From NCBI GenBank assembly GCA_021790955.1, contig JAJYFI010000007.1, positions 1 through 16,875 on the forward strand: DNA of 16,875 bases, given 5' to 3'. Positions 7,190 through 13,580 of the stretch are shown piece by piece. Position numbers and translations under genes: made by a program. Each line of letters starts with the position of its first letter. The stretch's first letter is position 1. The DNA comes from a bacterium (GTDB taxonomy: Bacteria > Elusimicrobiota > Elusimicrobia > UBA1565 > UBA9628). The notes under the pieces are model-generated. The model worked only from the letters and a program-made list of their open reading frames with translations. It had not been told where the DNA came from and did no database searches.

Positions 7190-9043
7190 TCATCGGTATC
7201 CTTGAGCTTGAATTTCGAAGAGCTCGGCGTAGGTGCCGCGCCGGGCCACGAGCTCATCGTGGGACCCCAGCTCGACCAGCCGCCCCCCGCGCAGCACCGC
7301 GATGCGGTCGGCCAGGCGCGCCGTGCTGAAGCGGTGGCTGACGAGGATCGAGATCTTGAGCCGGGCGAGATCCCGGAAGCGCTTGAAAATCTCGCATTCG
7401 GCCTCGGCGTCGAGGGAAGCCGTGGGCTCGTCGAGAACGAGGATGTCGCCGCGGCTCATAAAAGAGCGGGCGATCGCGATTTTCTGCCACTGGCCGCCTG
7501 ATAGCTCGACGCCCGTGTCGAACCATCGTCCGAGGATGCTGTCGTAGCCCCTGGGCAGGGACGGAACGACCGCGTCGGCGCCTGATTGGCGGGCGGCGTC
7601 CTCGATGCGGGCCAAGTCCCCCATGTCCTCGACGGAGCCGAAGCCGATGTTTTCCCGAAGGGTCATGTGGTAGCGGACGAAATCCTGGAAAATGGCCCCG
7701 ATGCGGCGATGGAGTTCTTCGGGAGGAAAGTATTTCAGGTTGACGCCCCGATAGAGAATCTCCCCGCTCGTCGGCTCGTAGAGCCGGGCGAGGAGCTTGA
7801 TGAGGGTGGTCTTTCCCGAGCCGTTCGGCCCCACGAGCGCGATCTTCTCGGCCGGAAGGATGGAGAGCGAGACGTTCTCCAGGGCCCATTCGGAGCTCCC
7901 CGGATAGCGGAACCAGACGTTTTTGAATTCCAGCCCGCGGTGGGGGTCTTCGGCGGGGCGGGTCCGGGAGTCGAGGACCTCGACGCGCGACTCGAGCCCC
8001 AGGAAATCGAAAAGATTGTTGAGAAAAAGGCCGTTTTCGTAGAAGTTGCCGAGGTTGTCAAGCATGCCGTTGAAGGCGCCCTGGCTTTGGCTGAAGAGAG
8101 TGGTGTAGAGGGTCATCTTTCCCAACGTGATGCGGCCCAGGACCGTCTCGTAGATCGAGTAGCCATAGGCCGCGAAGTAGGACAGGGTCGAGAGAATCCC
8201 CCAGCCAAGCGATTTGGCCGAGCGGCCTTTGGCGAGGGAAGCGTCCTCGCGGAAGGTCTTCCAAAACATGTCGTCGTAGCGCTTCAGCAGAGGATCTCCA
8301 AGGCCGAAGAGCTTCACTTCCTTGACCGAGCTGTCCTGCGTGAGCAGCTGCTCCAAGTACGCCATGCTCCGGGTTTCGGGCGCGCGCCAAGTCTCCAGGC
8401 GGAAGCTGAGGCTGCTGTAGCGGCATTGCACGAGGAAGGTGGGAAGCCCGGCCGTGAAGAGAAGAAGGGCGACCCAGGGGCTGAAGGCGATGAGCACGAC
8501 GAGAAAGGAGATCAGGCTCAGGGCGTTCTGGATGAGGAGAAAGCCGTGGGTGACGATCGCGTGGGCGCGCCACTCGGATTGTCGGCGGGCCATCTGCATC
8601 TTGTCGTAGAAGGAGGCGTCCTCGAACCATCGCGCCTCGAGGGAGATGGCTTTCGCGATCACGCGGACGGTGATGAGGCGGCCGAGCTTGAGCGCGATGA
8701 AGCGGTCCGTGAGAAGCCGCAGCTGTCCCGTCATGGATCCCGTCAGGATGAGGCCGAATTGGAACGCAAGATAAGGCGCCACCTGCCGCAAGCCTTGCCA
8801 GGGCGTCGCATGGGCGCGCAGGGCCTTGAGGACCCCGTCCACGATGAGGCGCGTCACCCAGGCCTGCGAGACGGGGAGGGCGGAGCTCGCCAGAACGATC
8901 GCGCTCATGCCGGCCGCGCTCCATGGATCCGCCTCCCACAGGAGCCGGAAGGCCTTGGGGACGTTTTTCAGGGCGGCGGCGAATTCGGCGAGTCTTGCGC
9001 GATGGGTTTTCGGCGGCTGGCTCCTTGCGGCCTCGGAAGTCAC
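7190..9043 (-). CDS. ABC exporter, fused permease and ATPase (half-transporter)
   Basis: Type IV ABC exporter half-molecule, expected to act as a homodimer in the inner membrane. Seen: 617 residues from a GTG at 9043. The permease domain (about 40-330) has hydrophobic segments including AIVLASSALPVSQAWV, a paired stretch LISFLVVLIAF...WVALLLFTAGL, and one near residue 285. The ATPase domain (about 370-610) has Walker A GPNGSGKT near 405, the Q-loop IFQDF, the signature VELSGGQ near 511, Walker B DILVLDEPTASLD near 533, and the H-loop SHRFS near 567. All catalytic elements are intact. It is the first gene of the minus-strand block and lies 45 bases before the glycosyltransferase gene, suggesting a lipid or glycoconjugate substrate, although a small-molecule exporter remains possible. 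The signal for its own promoter is weak. Confidence 0.93.
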   Translation of the reverse strand: MTSEAARSQPPKTHRARLAEFAAALKNVPKAFRLLWEADPWSAAGMSAIVLASSALPVSQAWVTRLIVDGVLKALRAHATPWQGLRQVAPYLAFQFGLILTGSMTGQLRLLTDRFIALKLGRLITVRVIAKAISLEARWFEDASFYDKMQMARRQSEWRAHAIVTHGFLLIQNALSLISFLVVLIAFSPWVALLLFTAGLPTFLVQCRYSSLSFRLETWRAPETRSMAYLEQLLTQDSSVKEVKLFGLGDPLLKRYDDMFWKTFREDASLAKGRSAKSLGWGILSTLSYFAAYGYSIYETVLGRITLGKMTLYTTLFSQSQGAFNGMLDNLGNFYENGLFLNNLFDFLGLESRVEVLDSRTRPAEDPHRGLEFKNVWFRYPGSSEWALENVSLSILPAEKIALVGPNGSGKTTLIKLLARLYEPTSGEILYRGVNLKYFPPEELHRRIGAIFQDFVRYHMTLRENIGFGSVEDMGDLARIEDAARQSGADAVVPSLPRGYDSILGRWFDTGVELSGGQWQKIAIARSFMSRGDILVLDEPTASLDAEAECEIFKRFRDLARLKISILVSHRFSTARLADRIAVLRGGRLVELGSHDELVARRGTYAELFEIQAQGYR

Positions 9044-9185
9044 GATGTCGTCGAGTCGATGGGTCGGTTGGGATCTTCTTTATTGACAGGATACTAAATC
9101 TCATCCATAAGGCGGACGAACGTGAAGGCCTGGATATTCCCGATTGCAGGACTTATACTTTTTATGACGGTCGGTTGTGACGGTT
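9044..9185. promoter_or_regulatory. Divergent intergenic region with candidate plus-strand promoters
   Basis: This is the only gap separating divergent genes in the left half, and it is visibly more AT-rich than its surroundings. On the plus strand a perfect TTGACA at 9083-9088 is followed after 17 bases by CATAAG (9106-9111). A second pair, TGGATA (9131-9136) and TATACT (9154-9159), is also spaced 17. Either could serve the nuclease-like gene at 9186. I found no convincing -35/-10 pair for the minus-strand ABC exporter, although its transcript must start here or be driven from within the opposite gene. These are consensus matches by eye only. Confidence 0.45.
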
Positions 9186-9920
9186 ATGCAGTTGCGTCTT
9201 CTCACCTACAATATCCACAAGTGTGTCGGCGGGCTCGACCGCCGTTGCGATCCCTCAAGAGTCGCGGAAGCCATCGCCCGGTTCCGGCCCGATGTCGCGC
9301 TGCTCCAGGAAGTGGAGGACCTGGAGGGCGGCGGCGGGCATCACGAGCCCCAGATCGACATCTTGAGCGACCGGCTGGGTTTCCGCTACCGCCATTTCGC
9401 TCCGCACACGCGGCGCTGGGACGGGCGCCGCTACGGCAACGCCATCCTGAGCCGCCACCCCATTCTCGACGCGGGCCTCATCGATTTGACGATCTCCCTC
9501 AAGAAGCGGCGCTCCGCTCTTCACGCCAAGCTTCGCGTCCGTTCGCCTGCGGGACGCAGCCGCACGCTCCATATCTACAACCTTCATCTCGGGCTTTCGG
9601 GGATCGAGCGGCGCCTCCAGCTCAAGCGCTTTCTCGAGAGCCGGCCCCTTTCGCGCCTTCACGCCCGCGCCCCCGTCGTTTTGGGAGGCGACTTCAACGA
9701 CCTTTGGGGGAGCCTCGGGCGCCGCATTCTCTCGAAGGAAGGTTTTCGAAGCCATGGCGGGCGTCTTTCCACCTTCCCCGCCTTCGCGCCGCTGGGGGCG
9801 CTGGACGCCTTTTATTGGCGCGGCGACGTCGACTTGTCGCGTCTTGAGCGGGGCTGGACTCCCTCTATCCGCCGCGCCTCCGACCACCTTCCCCTCATCG
9901 CGGACGTCAGGCTCGCCTGA
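9186..9920 (+). CDS. Endonuclease/exonuclease/phosphatase (EEP) family protein
   Basis: Metal-dependent phosphodiesterase or phosphatase fold, as in DNase I, exonuclease III and E. coli YbhP; the substrate is unknown. Seen: 244 residues from the ATG at 9186 (a GTG at 9177 would add three). The catalytic landmarks are in order: LRLLTYNIHKC with the Asn, ALLQEVEDLE with the metal-binding Glu, the conserved YGNAILSRHPI segment, HIYNLHLGLS with its His, VLGGDFNDLWG with Asp and Asn, and the terminal RRASDHLPLIADV with the Asp-His pair. No signal peptide is in frame. This is the only plus-strand protein gene: it is divergent from the ABC exporter, and its stop lies 9 bases from the convergent kinase stop at 9930. 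Proteins of this YbhP-like type often sit near phospholipid genes, but none is visible here. Confidence 0.88.
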   Translation: MQLRLLTYNIHKCVGGLDRRCDPSRVAEAIARFRPDVALLQEVEDLEGGGGHHEPQIDILSDRLGFRYRHFAPHTRRWDGRRYGNAILSRHPILDAGLIDLTISLKKRRSALHAKLRVRSPAGRSRTLHIYNLHLGLSGIERRLQLKRFLESRPLSRLHARAPVVLGGDFNDLWGSLGRRILSKEGFRSHGGRLSTFPAFAPLGALDAFYWRGDVDLSRLERGWTPSIRRASDHLPLIADVRLA

Positions 9921-9929
9921 GGCGGCCCG

Positions 9930-11042
9930 TCAAGCCTTCGGCGCCTTCGGGAGCGTGAAATGGAACTCGCTTCCCTTGTCCGGCTCGCTTTCAAACCAGA
10001 GCCGGCCGCCGTTCACCTCGACGGCGCGCTTGGCGATCGAAAGGCCGAGCCCCGTCCCCGCGATCTTCTTTGAAGTCGCGTAGCGGGTGCGATGAAAGGG
10101 CGTGAAGATGAGAGGGATCTCCTCCTTGGGGATCCCGACGCCCGTGTCGGACACGGTGACCTCCACGAGGCCGTCCTCCTCGCGAGCCGCGATGCGGACG
10201 TTGCCGCCGGGCTTGTTGTATTTGAGCGCGTTTTCCGCGAGATTATGGAGTATTTCCGAGAGATGGTCGGGGTCGGCCCAGACCTTCAGGCGGTCAAGGC
10301 TTGAATCCACGATGATCGTGACTTTCGAGGCCGCCGCTCTCGCGGCCAGATCGTCGGCGGCTTCGCGGGCGCCGGCGGCAAGATCGAGGACCCCGGGGCT
10401 GGCTTGGAGGCCTTCCGACTCGAGGCTCGCGACGGAGAGCAGCTCCTCGACGAGGCGGGCAAGATGCTCCGCCTGGCGCTCGATCGCGTCGATGAAACGC
10501 TCCCGCATCTGGGCATCCGACATGCCGCCCCGGCGCAGGGTTTCCACCGAAGCCTTGATCGCCGTCAGGGGCGTGCGAAATTCGTGGGAGACGTTGGCCA
10601 CGAATTCCCGCTGGAGCGCCTCGCGCTGCCTGAGCGCCGCCGCCTCGTCGGCGGCGCGCTTGCGTTCGATGGCGTAGCGGATGGCCCGGGCGACGAGCCC
10701 CCCCTGGAGTTTGTCCTTGACGAGGTAGTCCTGGGCGCCCTCCTGGACGGCTTCGATTCCCAAGGTCTCGTCGTTAAAGCCGGTGAGGACCAGGAAGGGG
10801 ATGGCGCCCAGCCCTTCGCGCGCGCGGCGCACGGTCTTGAGGCCCTCGGCATCCGGCAGAGTGAGGTCGAGGAGGACGACGTCGGGGCGCCTTTCTTTCG
10901 CGAGGGACAGCGCGGCGGCCAGGCGGTCGGCTCGTTCTATCTCGAAACGGACGTTGTGCGTTCGGCTTAACAGCGCGCCAAGGTACTCCGCATCCTCGGG
11001 ATCGTCCTCCACGAGAAGGACCCTGATCATGGAATTTGTCAC
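9930..11042 (-). CDS. Receiver-histidine kinase fusion (REC-HisKA-HATPase)
   Basis: Cytoplasmic signalling protein combining an N-terminal receiver with a C-terminal kinase, 370 residues. Seen: receiver at about 5-125 with the acidic pair Asp13/Asp14, phospho-acceptor Asp59 in VVLLDLTLPD, the Thr of LVLTGF and the Lys of YLVKDKL. A short coiled linker (RKRAADEAAALRQREALQ) follows. HisKA has FVANVSHEFRTPL with His153. The HATPase has the N-box LHNLAENALKYNKPGG, G1 VSDTGVGI, the F-box region and G2 GTGLGLSI. There is no membrane segment. The start is a GTG overlapping the stop of the PAS kinase gene (GTGA), with an ATG four codons later at 11030. The layout suggests the receiver is phosphorylated by another kinase, plausibly the upstream PAS kinase, and gates the output of this one. 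It is convergent with the EEP gene. Confidence 0.93.
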   Translation of the reverse strand: MTNSMIRVLLVEDDPEDAEYLGALLSRTHNVRFEIERADRLAAALSLAKERRPDVVLLDLTLPDAEGLKTVRRAREGLGAIPFLVLTGFNDETLGIEAVQEGAQDYLVKDKLQGGLVARAIRYAIERKRAADEAAALRQREALQREFVANVSHEFRTPLTAIKASVETLRRGGMSDAQMRERFIDAIERQAEHLARLVEELLSVASLESEGLQASPGVLDLAAGAREAADDLAARAAASKVTIIVDSSLDRLKVWADPDHLSEILHNLAENALKYNKPGGNVRIAAREEDGLVEVTVSDTGVGIPKEEIPLIFTPFHRTRYATSKKIAGTGLGLSIAKRAVEVNGGRLWFESEPDKGSEFHFTLPKAPKA

Positions 11043-12202
11043 GAGGCCAGGGGAAGGGAGAAGTAGAAGGTGGACCCTCGGCCGGGCATGGATTCAACCC
11101 AAATGCTGCCGCCGTGGCGCTCGACGATTTTTTTGCAGAGGGCAAGCCCCAGGCCCGTTCCGGGATATTCATGCCGCGCGTGCAGCCTTTGAAACAGCCG
11201 GAAGAGGCGGTGCCTCTGCTCGGGATCGATGCCGATGCCGTTGTCGGCAAGGCTGAAGACGGCCTCCGCGCCGTCGGCTCCGCGGCCCAAATGGATGCGT
11301 GGGGAGCTTTTCGAGCGGAACTTGAGGGCGTTGGAGAGCAGGTTGCCCAAAAGCTGGCGCACGAGGACGGGGTCGGCGGCGACCGCGGGCATCTCATCGC
11401 GGGTGACCGTCCCTCCCGCCTCGGCGATGAACGGGCGGTAATCCTCGACCACCGCGTCGAAGAGCTCCCCCAGCGGCGCGGCGGCGGCGACCGCGGGGAC
11501 GCCCTGATGATGGGCGACGCGGGCGTAACTGAGGAGATCGTCGATGAGGCGCTGGAGACGGTCGGCGCCCTGGATGATGCGGTCGAGATAGCCCCGGCAC
11601 TCGTCGTCAAGCTTGCCGCCTCCCCGGTCCTCGAGAAGTTCGGCGAAATTGAGCATTTTGCGGAGCGGCTCCCTCAGGTCGTGCGAAGCGGCGTAGGCGA
11701 ATTCTTCCAAATCCTTGTTGGAGCGCTCAAGCTCCCGCGCCATGACGGCGAGCTCTCTCCTGGCCCGCCTGTATTCCGTGATATCCTGGGCTTGGACAAG
11801 CTGCGCCGAGCGGCCGGCGATGGAGACCGCATGCTGGGACGTCAGCATTTCCCGGACCGCGCCGTCCCTGCAACGATAAAGGCGCATCTCGTCGGCCCGC
11901 GGATCCGGATGAAGGACCTGGAGAAACTCGCCGTGCGGCGGCGCCAGAAGCTCGTCGACGGCCATGCGCAAGAATTCCTGCCGTGAGTACCCCAGCTGAG
12001 AAGTGGCGGCCTCGTTGACGTCGATGATCGCGCGGGATGACTCGTCAAAAAACCACATGGGAACCGGGTTCGCCTCGAAGAGGCGTTGGTAGTCCTCCTT
12101 GGACCGCCGTCGAGAGGCGGCGCAAACGCGCCGCCATGCCGCCGCCGCGAAGGCGATGAGGACATAGGACAGGAGGACGATCGCGACGAGAGTTGGCGTC
12201 AT
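11039..12202 (-). CDS. PAS-domain sensor histidine kinase
   Basis: Membrane-anchored sensor kinase, 387 residues. Seen: one N-terminal transmembrane segment (TLVAIVLLSYVLIAFAAAA, residues 4-22) and an Arg-rich cytoplasmic edge. A PAS domain at about 38-150 runs from YQRLFEANPVPMWFFD, through VNEAATSQLGYSREF-like residues, to VQAQDITEYRRARRE. A coiled linker follows, then HisKA with YAASHDLREPLRKM (His174), N-box LLGNLLSNALKF, G1 LADNGIGID, and G2 PGTGLGLALCKKIV. The ATG at 12202 overlaps the stop of the preceding gene (ATGA), which decides the start over the 44-codon upstream extension of the frame. There is no receiver on this protein. The adjacent REC-kinase fusion, or the OmpR-type regulator at 14237-14944, could be its target. 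The PAS ligand is unknown. Confidence 0.92.
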   Translation of the reverse strand: MTPTLVAIVLLSYVLIAFAAAAWRRVCAASRRRSKEDYQRLFEANPVPMWFFDESSRAIIDVNEAATSQLGYSRQEFLRMAVDELLAPPHGEFLQVLHPDPRADEMRLYRCRDGAVREMLTSQHAVSIAGRSAQLVQAQDITEYRRARRELAVMARELERSNKDLEEFAYAASHDLREPLRKMLNFAELLEDRGGGKLDDECRGYLDRIIQGADRLQRLIDDLLSYARVAHHQGVPAVAAAAPLGELFDAVVEDYRPFIAEAGGTVTRDEMPAVAADPVLVRQLLGNLLSNALKFRSKSSPRIHLGRGADGAEAVFSLADNGIGIDPEQRHRLFRLFQRLHARHEYPGTGLGLALCKKIVERHGGSIWVESMPGRGSTFYFSLPLAS

Positions 12203-12708
12203 GCCGAACCGGTTTGATGCGGTCCGTATTGTAGCTCTTCCGGGCTCAGGCGAGTTCGACAACGGCCGCTTTTGGCCCAGCGGCGCGCCACGAGCCGTCG
12301 GCGGCCCTCGATGGCGCATTGGCTCATGACGCACGCGACCACCTCCTGGAGCGCCTGCAGGCAGCGCGCCCGTCCGGCGCTTTCCTCCCCATCGCAGCTG
12401 CCGTGGGCGAGTTCGATGGCGAGTTCGAGGCCGACGGCGTGGCGATTCGAGATATCCCGCAAGAGAAGACGAGCGTCGTCGTGCCGACGGCTGAAAAGGA
12501 AGTCCGCGATATCATGGATGAGCAGCTTGAGATTCCAGCTTTCTTCCAAAGAGAGGCCGAGGGCGCGGCAAAAGGCGGAGACGCTAATCTGCGCTTCGGC
12601 GATGTCGAGCACGTGGCGGATGGCCAGGCACATGGCCTCCCGCCGCATCCAAGGAGACGCGCGGAGGGCGTGAGGGCGCGAGGAGATCGGGGCGGTCATT
12701 GTCATCAT
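12199..12708 (-). CDS. Unrecognised protein; possible degenerate RsbT-like (GHKL) domain
   Basis: I do not recognise this protein with confidence. Seen: 169 residues from ATG 12708; ATGs at 12705 and 12699 are alternatives, the Shine-Dalgarno is weak. There is no signal peptide or membrane helix, and there are seven cysteines. The stop overlaps the PAS kinase start (ATGA), which argues that it is real and translationally coupled. Read against B. subtilis RsbT from memory, the helix AFCRALGLSLEESWNLKLLI aligns with NVAKELGFGTVDQARITTAI. The strand GLELAIELAHG aligns with GLKIIAEDQG, and GRRRLVARRWAK aligns with the RsbT C-terminus GTEIQAIKWL. The ATP-binding N-box Glu/Asn and the DxGxG loop are absent, so if homologous it would be a pseudo-ATPase. 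A wholly unrelated fold is possible. Confidence 0.65.
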   Translation of the reverse strand: MMTMTAPISSRPHALRASPWMRREAMCLAIRHVLDIAEAQISVSAFCRALGLSLEESWNLKLLIHDIADFLFSRRHDDARLLLRDISNRHAVGLELAIELAHGSCDGEESAGRARCLQALQEVVACVMSQCAIEGRRRLVARRWAKSGRCRTRLSPEELQYGPHQTGSA

Positions 12709-12719
12709 GCGTTTTCCGA

Positions 12720-12762
12720 GGGCGGATCCAGGAAAAAGAACGTCGCTCCCCCGGATCCGCCC
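12720..12762. repeat. 10-bp inverted repeat upstream of the RsbT-like gene
   Basis: The arms GGGCGGATCC (12720-12729) and GGATCCGCCC (12753-12762) are perfect complements, separated by 23 bases. In the minus-strand transcript this would be a stem-loop between the YtxH-like stop (12782) and the start codon at 12708, ending only 11 bases before that start. There is no U-run after it, so it does not look like a Rho-independent terminator. A role in translation control or mRNA stability is possible. Confidence 0.55.
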
Positions 12763-12781
12763 CGCGTTGCCGACTCGGCCG

Positions 12782-13051
12782 TCAACGGCTCGCCACCGCT
12801 TCCTTTCCGGAATCGCGGTACGATCGCCGCTCCGGCCCGGCGCCGCTCTCGGCCGGCTCGTGGCGCCGTCTTGAGAAGGCGTCCCGGGTCTGCTCCCTTT
12901 TTTCCCGCAGCCAGTCGGCCAGGTCGCGCCGGTTTTCCTCCCCCGTCGACGGCGCGTACAGCATTCCCAGGACGACGCCGGCCGCCGTGCCCGCGAGAAA
13001 GGCCGGCCATAGGCTGCGCCGTTCCCTGCCTCGTATCTCTTCGATTTCCAT
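12782..13051 (-). CDS. YtxH-like small membrane-anchored protein
   Basis: Small protein of the YtxH type, a family seen in Gram-positive general stress regulons and widely elsewhere, of unknown biochemical role. Seen: 89 residues. A charged start MEIEEIRGRERRS is followed by one glycine/alanine-rich hydrophobic segment, LWPAFLAGTAAGVVLGMLYAP (about 14-34). The family-typical transition APSTGEENRRDL comes next, then a highly charged helical tail (WLREKREQTRDAFSRRR) likely to be cytoplasmic. The ATG at 13051 has a strong GAGGAG 7 bases upstream, which fixes the start within a longer open frame. It lies between the ACT genes and the RsbT-like and kinase genes, separated by gaps of about 70 bases, each containing an inverted repeat. 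Confidence 0.8.
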   Translation of the reverse strand: MEIEEIRGRERRSLWPAFLAGTAAGVVLGMLYAPSTGEENRRDLADWLREKREQTRDAFSRRRHEPAESGAGPERRSYRDSGKEAVASR

Positions 13052-13080
13052 GGTTTTTCTCCTCGATGACTTTCTTGAAG

Positions 13081-13111
13081 GTCCCAGCGCGGGCCGCGCC
13101 CGCGCTGGGAC
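13081..13111. repeat. Perfect 14-bp inverted repeat with 3-base loop
   Basis: The arms are 13081-13094 (GTCCCAGCGCGGGC) and 13098-13111, exact reverse complements around CGC. The element sits in the 70-base gap between the second ACT gene and the YtxH-like gene. In the minus-strand transcript it would form a very stable, GC-rich hairpin starting about 10 bases after the ACT stop and ending about 30 bases before the YtxH start. No T-run follows on either strand, so it is not a canonical intrinsic terminator. It may be a processing or stabilising hairpin, a partial terminator, or a protein-binding site. Confidence 0.75.
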
Positions 13112-13121
13112 GGTGCGATCC

Positions 13122-13547
13122 TTATGCGGCCACGCGCGCCTTCTCGGCGTACTTGCCGAGGGCCGACTGGGCCTTGTCCATCTGGTCCACGGCCAGGACG
13201 AGCTTGGCGTTTCCCGCCGCGTTCGTCGTGCCGTAGAGGCTCTCGATGTTGATGTCCTCGTCCGCCAGGCACTTGGCGATGCCGGCGATCTCCCCCGGAT
13301 GATTGGGAAGGTCGAGAAGGATGGCCGGCCTCTCAAACACCTTGAAACCGGCGGATTCGAGGATCCGGCGGACGGGCTTGGTCTCCTTCTCGGTGAGGAA
13401 CGTCACGAGCGAGATGTCAGAATACCTCTCGGCCATGAGGCCGGCGACGCCGATTTGCTCTTCGCTCAAGGCCTTCGCGAGGCTCGAGATCGAGGCCACC
13501 TCGTTGGGCATGGGCACGCAGTACTGGGTCACTTTTTGGCGAATCAT
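13122..13547 (-). CDS. Tandem ACT-domain protein (second of a paralogous pair)
   Basis: ACT domains bind small ligands, usually amino acids, and form dimers; stand-alone tandem ACT proteins act as regulators. Seen: 141 residues with two ACT repeats, about 5-73 and 75-135. The upstream paralog aligns without gaps over residues 5-90 (shared KVTQ/RITQ opening, VRR-LE-AG-VFE joint, LADEDI-VQ/NIE-LYG). The first domain reads PNEVASI where the Asn-x-Pro-Gly ligand turn would be (Asn15 kept, Pro-Gly lost). The second has an intact NHPGEI (residues 82-87). The start is the ATG at 13547, with AAGGAG 7 bases upstream; ATGs at 13553 and 13565 exist, but only 13547 gives the gapless register with the paralog. 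It lies 33 bases after the first ACT gene. Confidence 0.88.
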   Translation of the reverse strand: MIRQKVTQYCVPMPNEVASISSLAKALSEEQIGVAGLMAERYSDISLVTFLTEKETKPVRRILESAGFKVFERPAILLDLPNHPGEIAGIAKCLADEDINIESLYGTTNAAGNAKLVLAVDQMDKAQSALGKYAEKARVAA

Positions 13548-13580
13548 GTTCATCTCCTTTGGCATGCTCTGATGCCGTGG

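Noticed and set aside
12228..12233. Minus-strand TACAAT as a possible internal promoter for the PAS kinase
   Set aside because: No -35 match at 16-18 bases, and it lies inside the coding end of the upstream overlapping gene. Translational coupling explains expression adequately.
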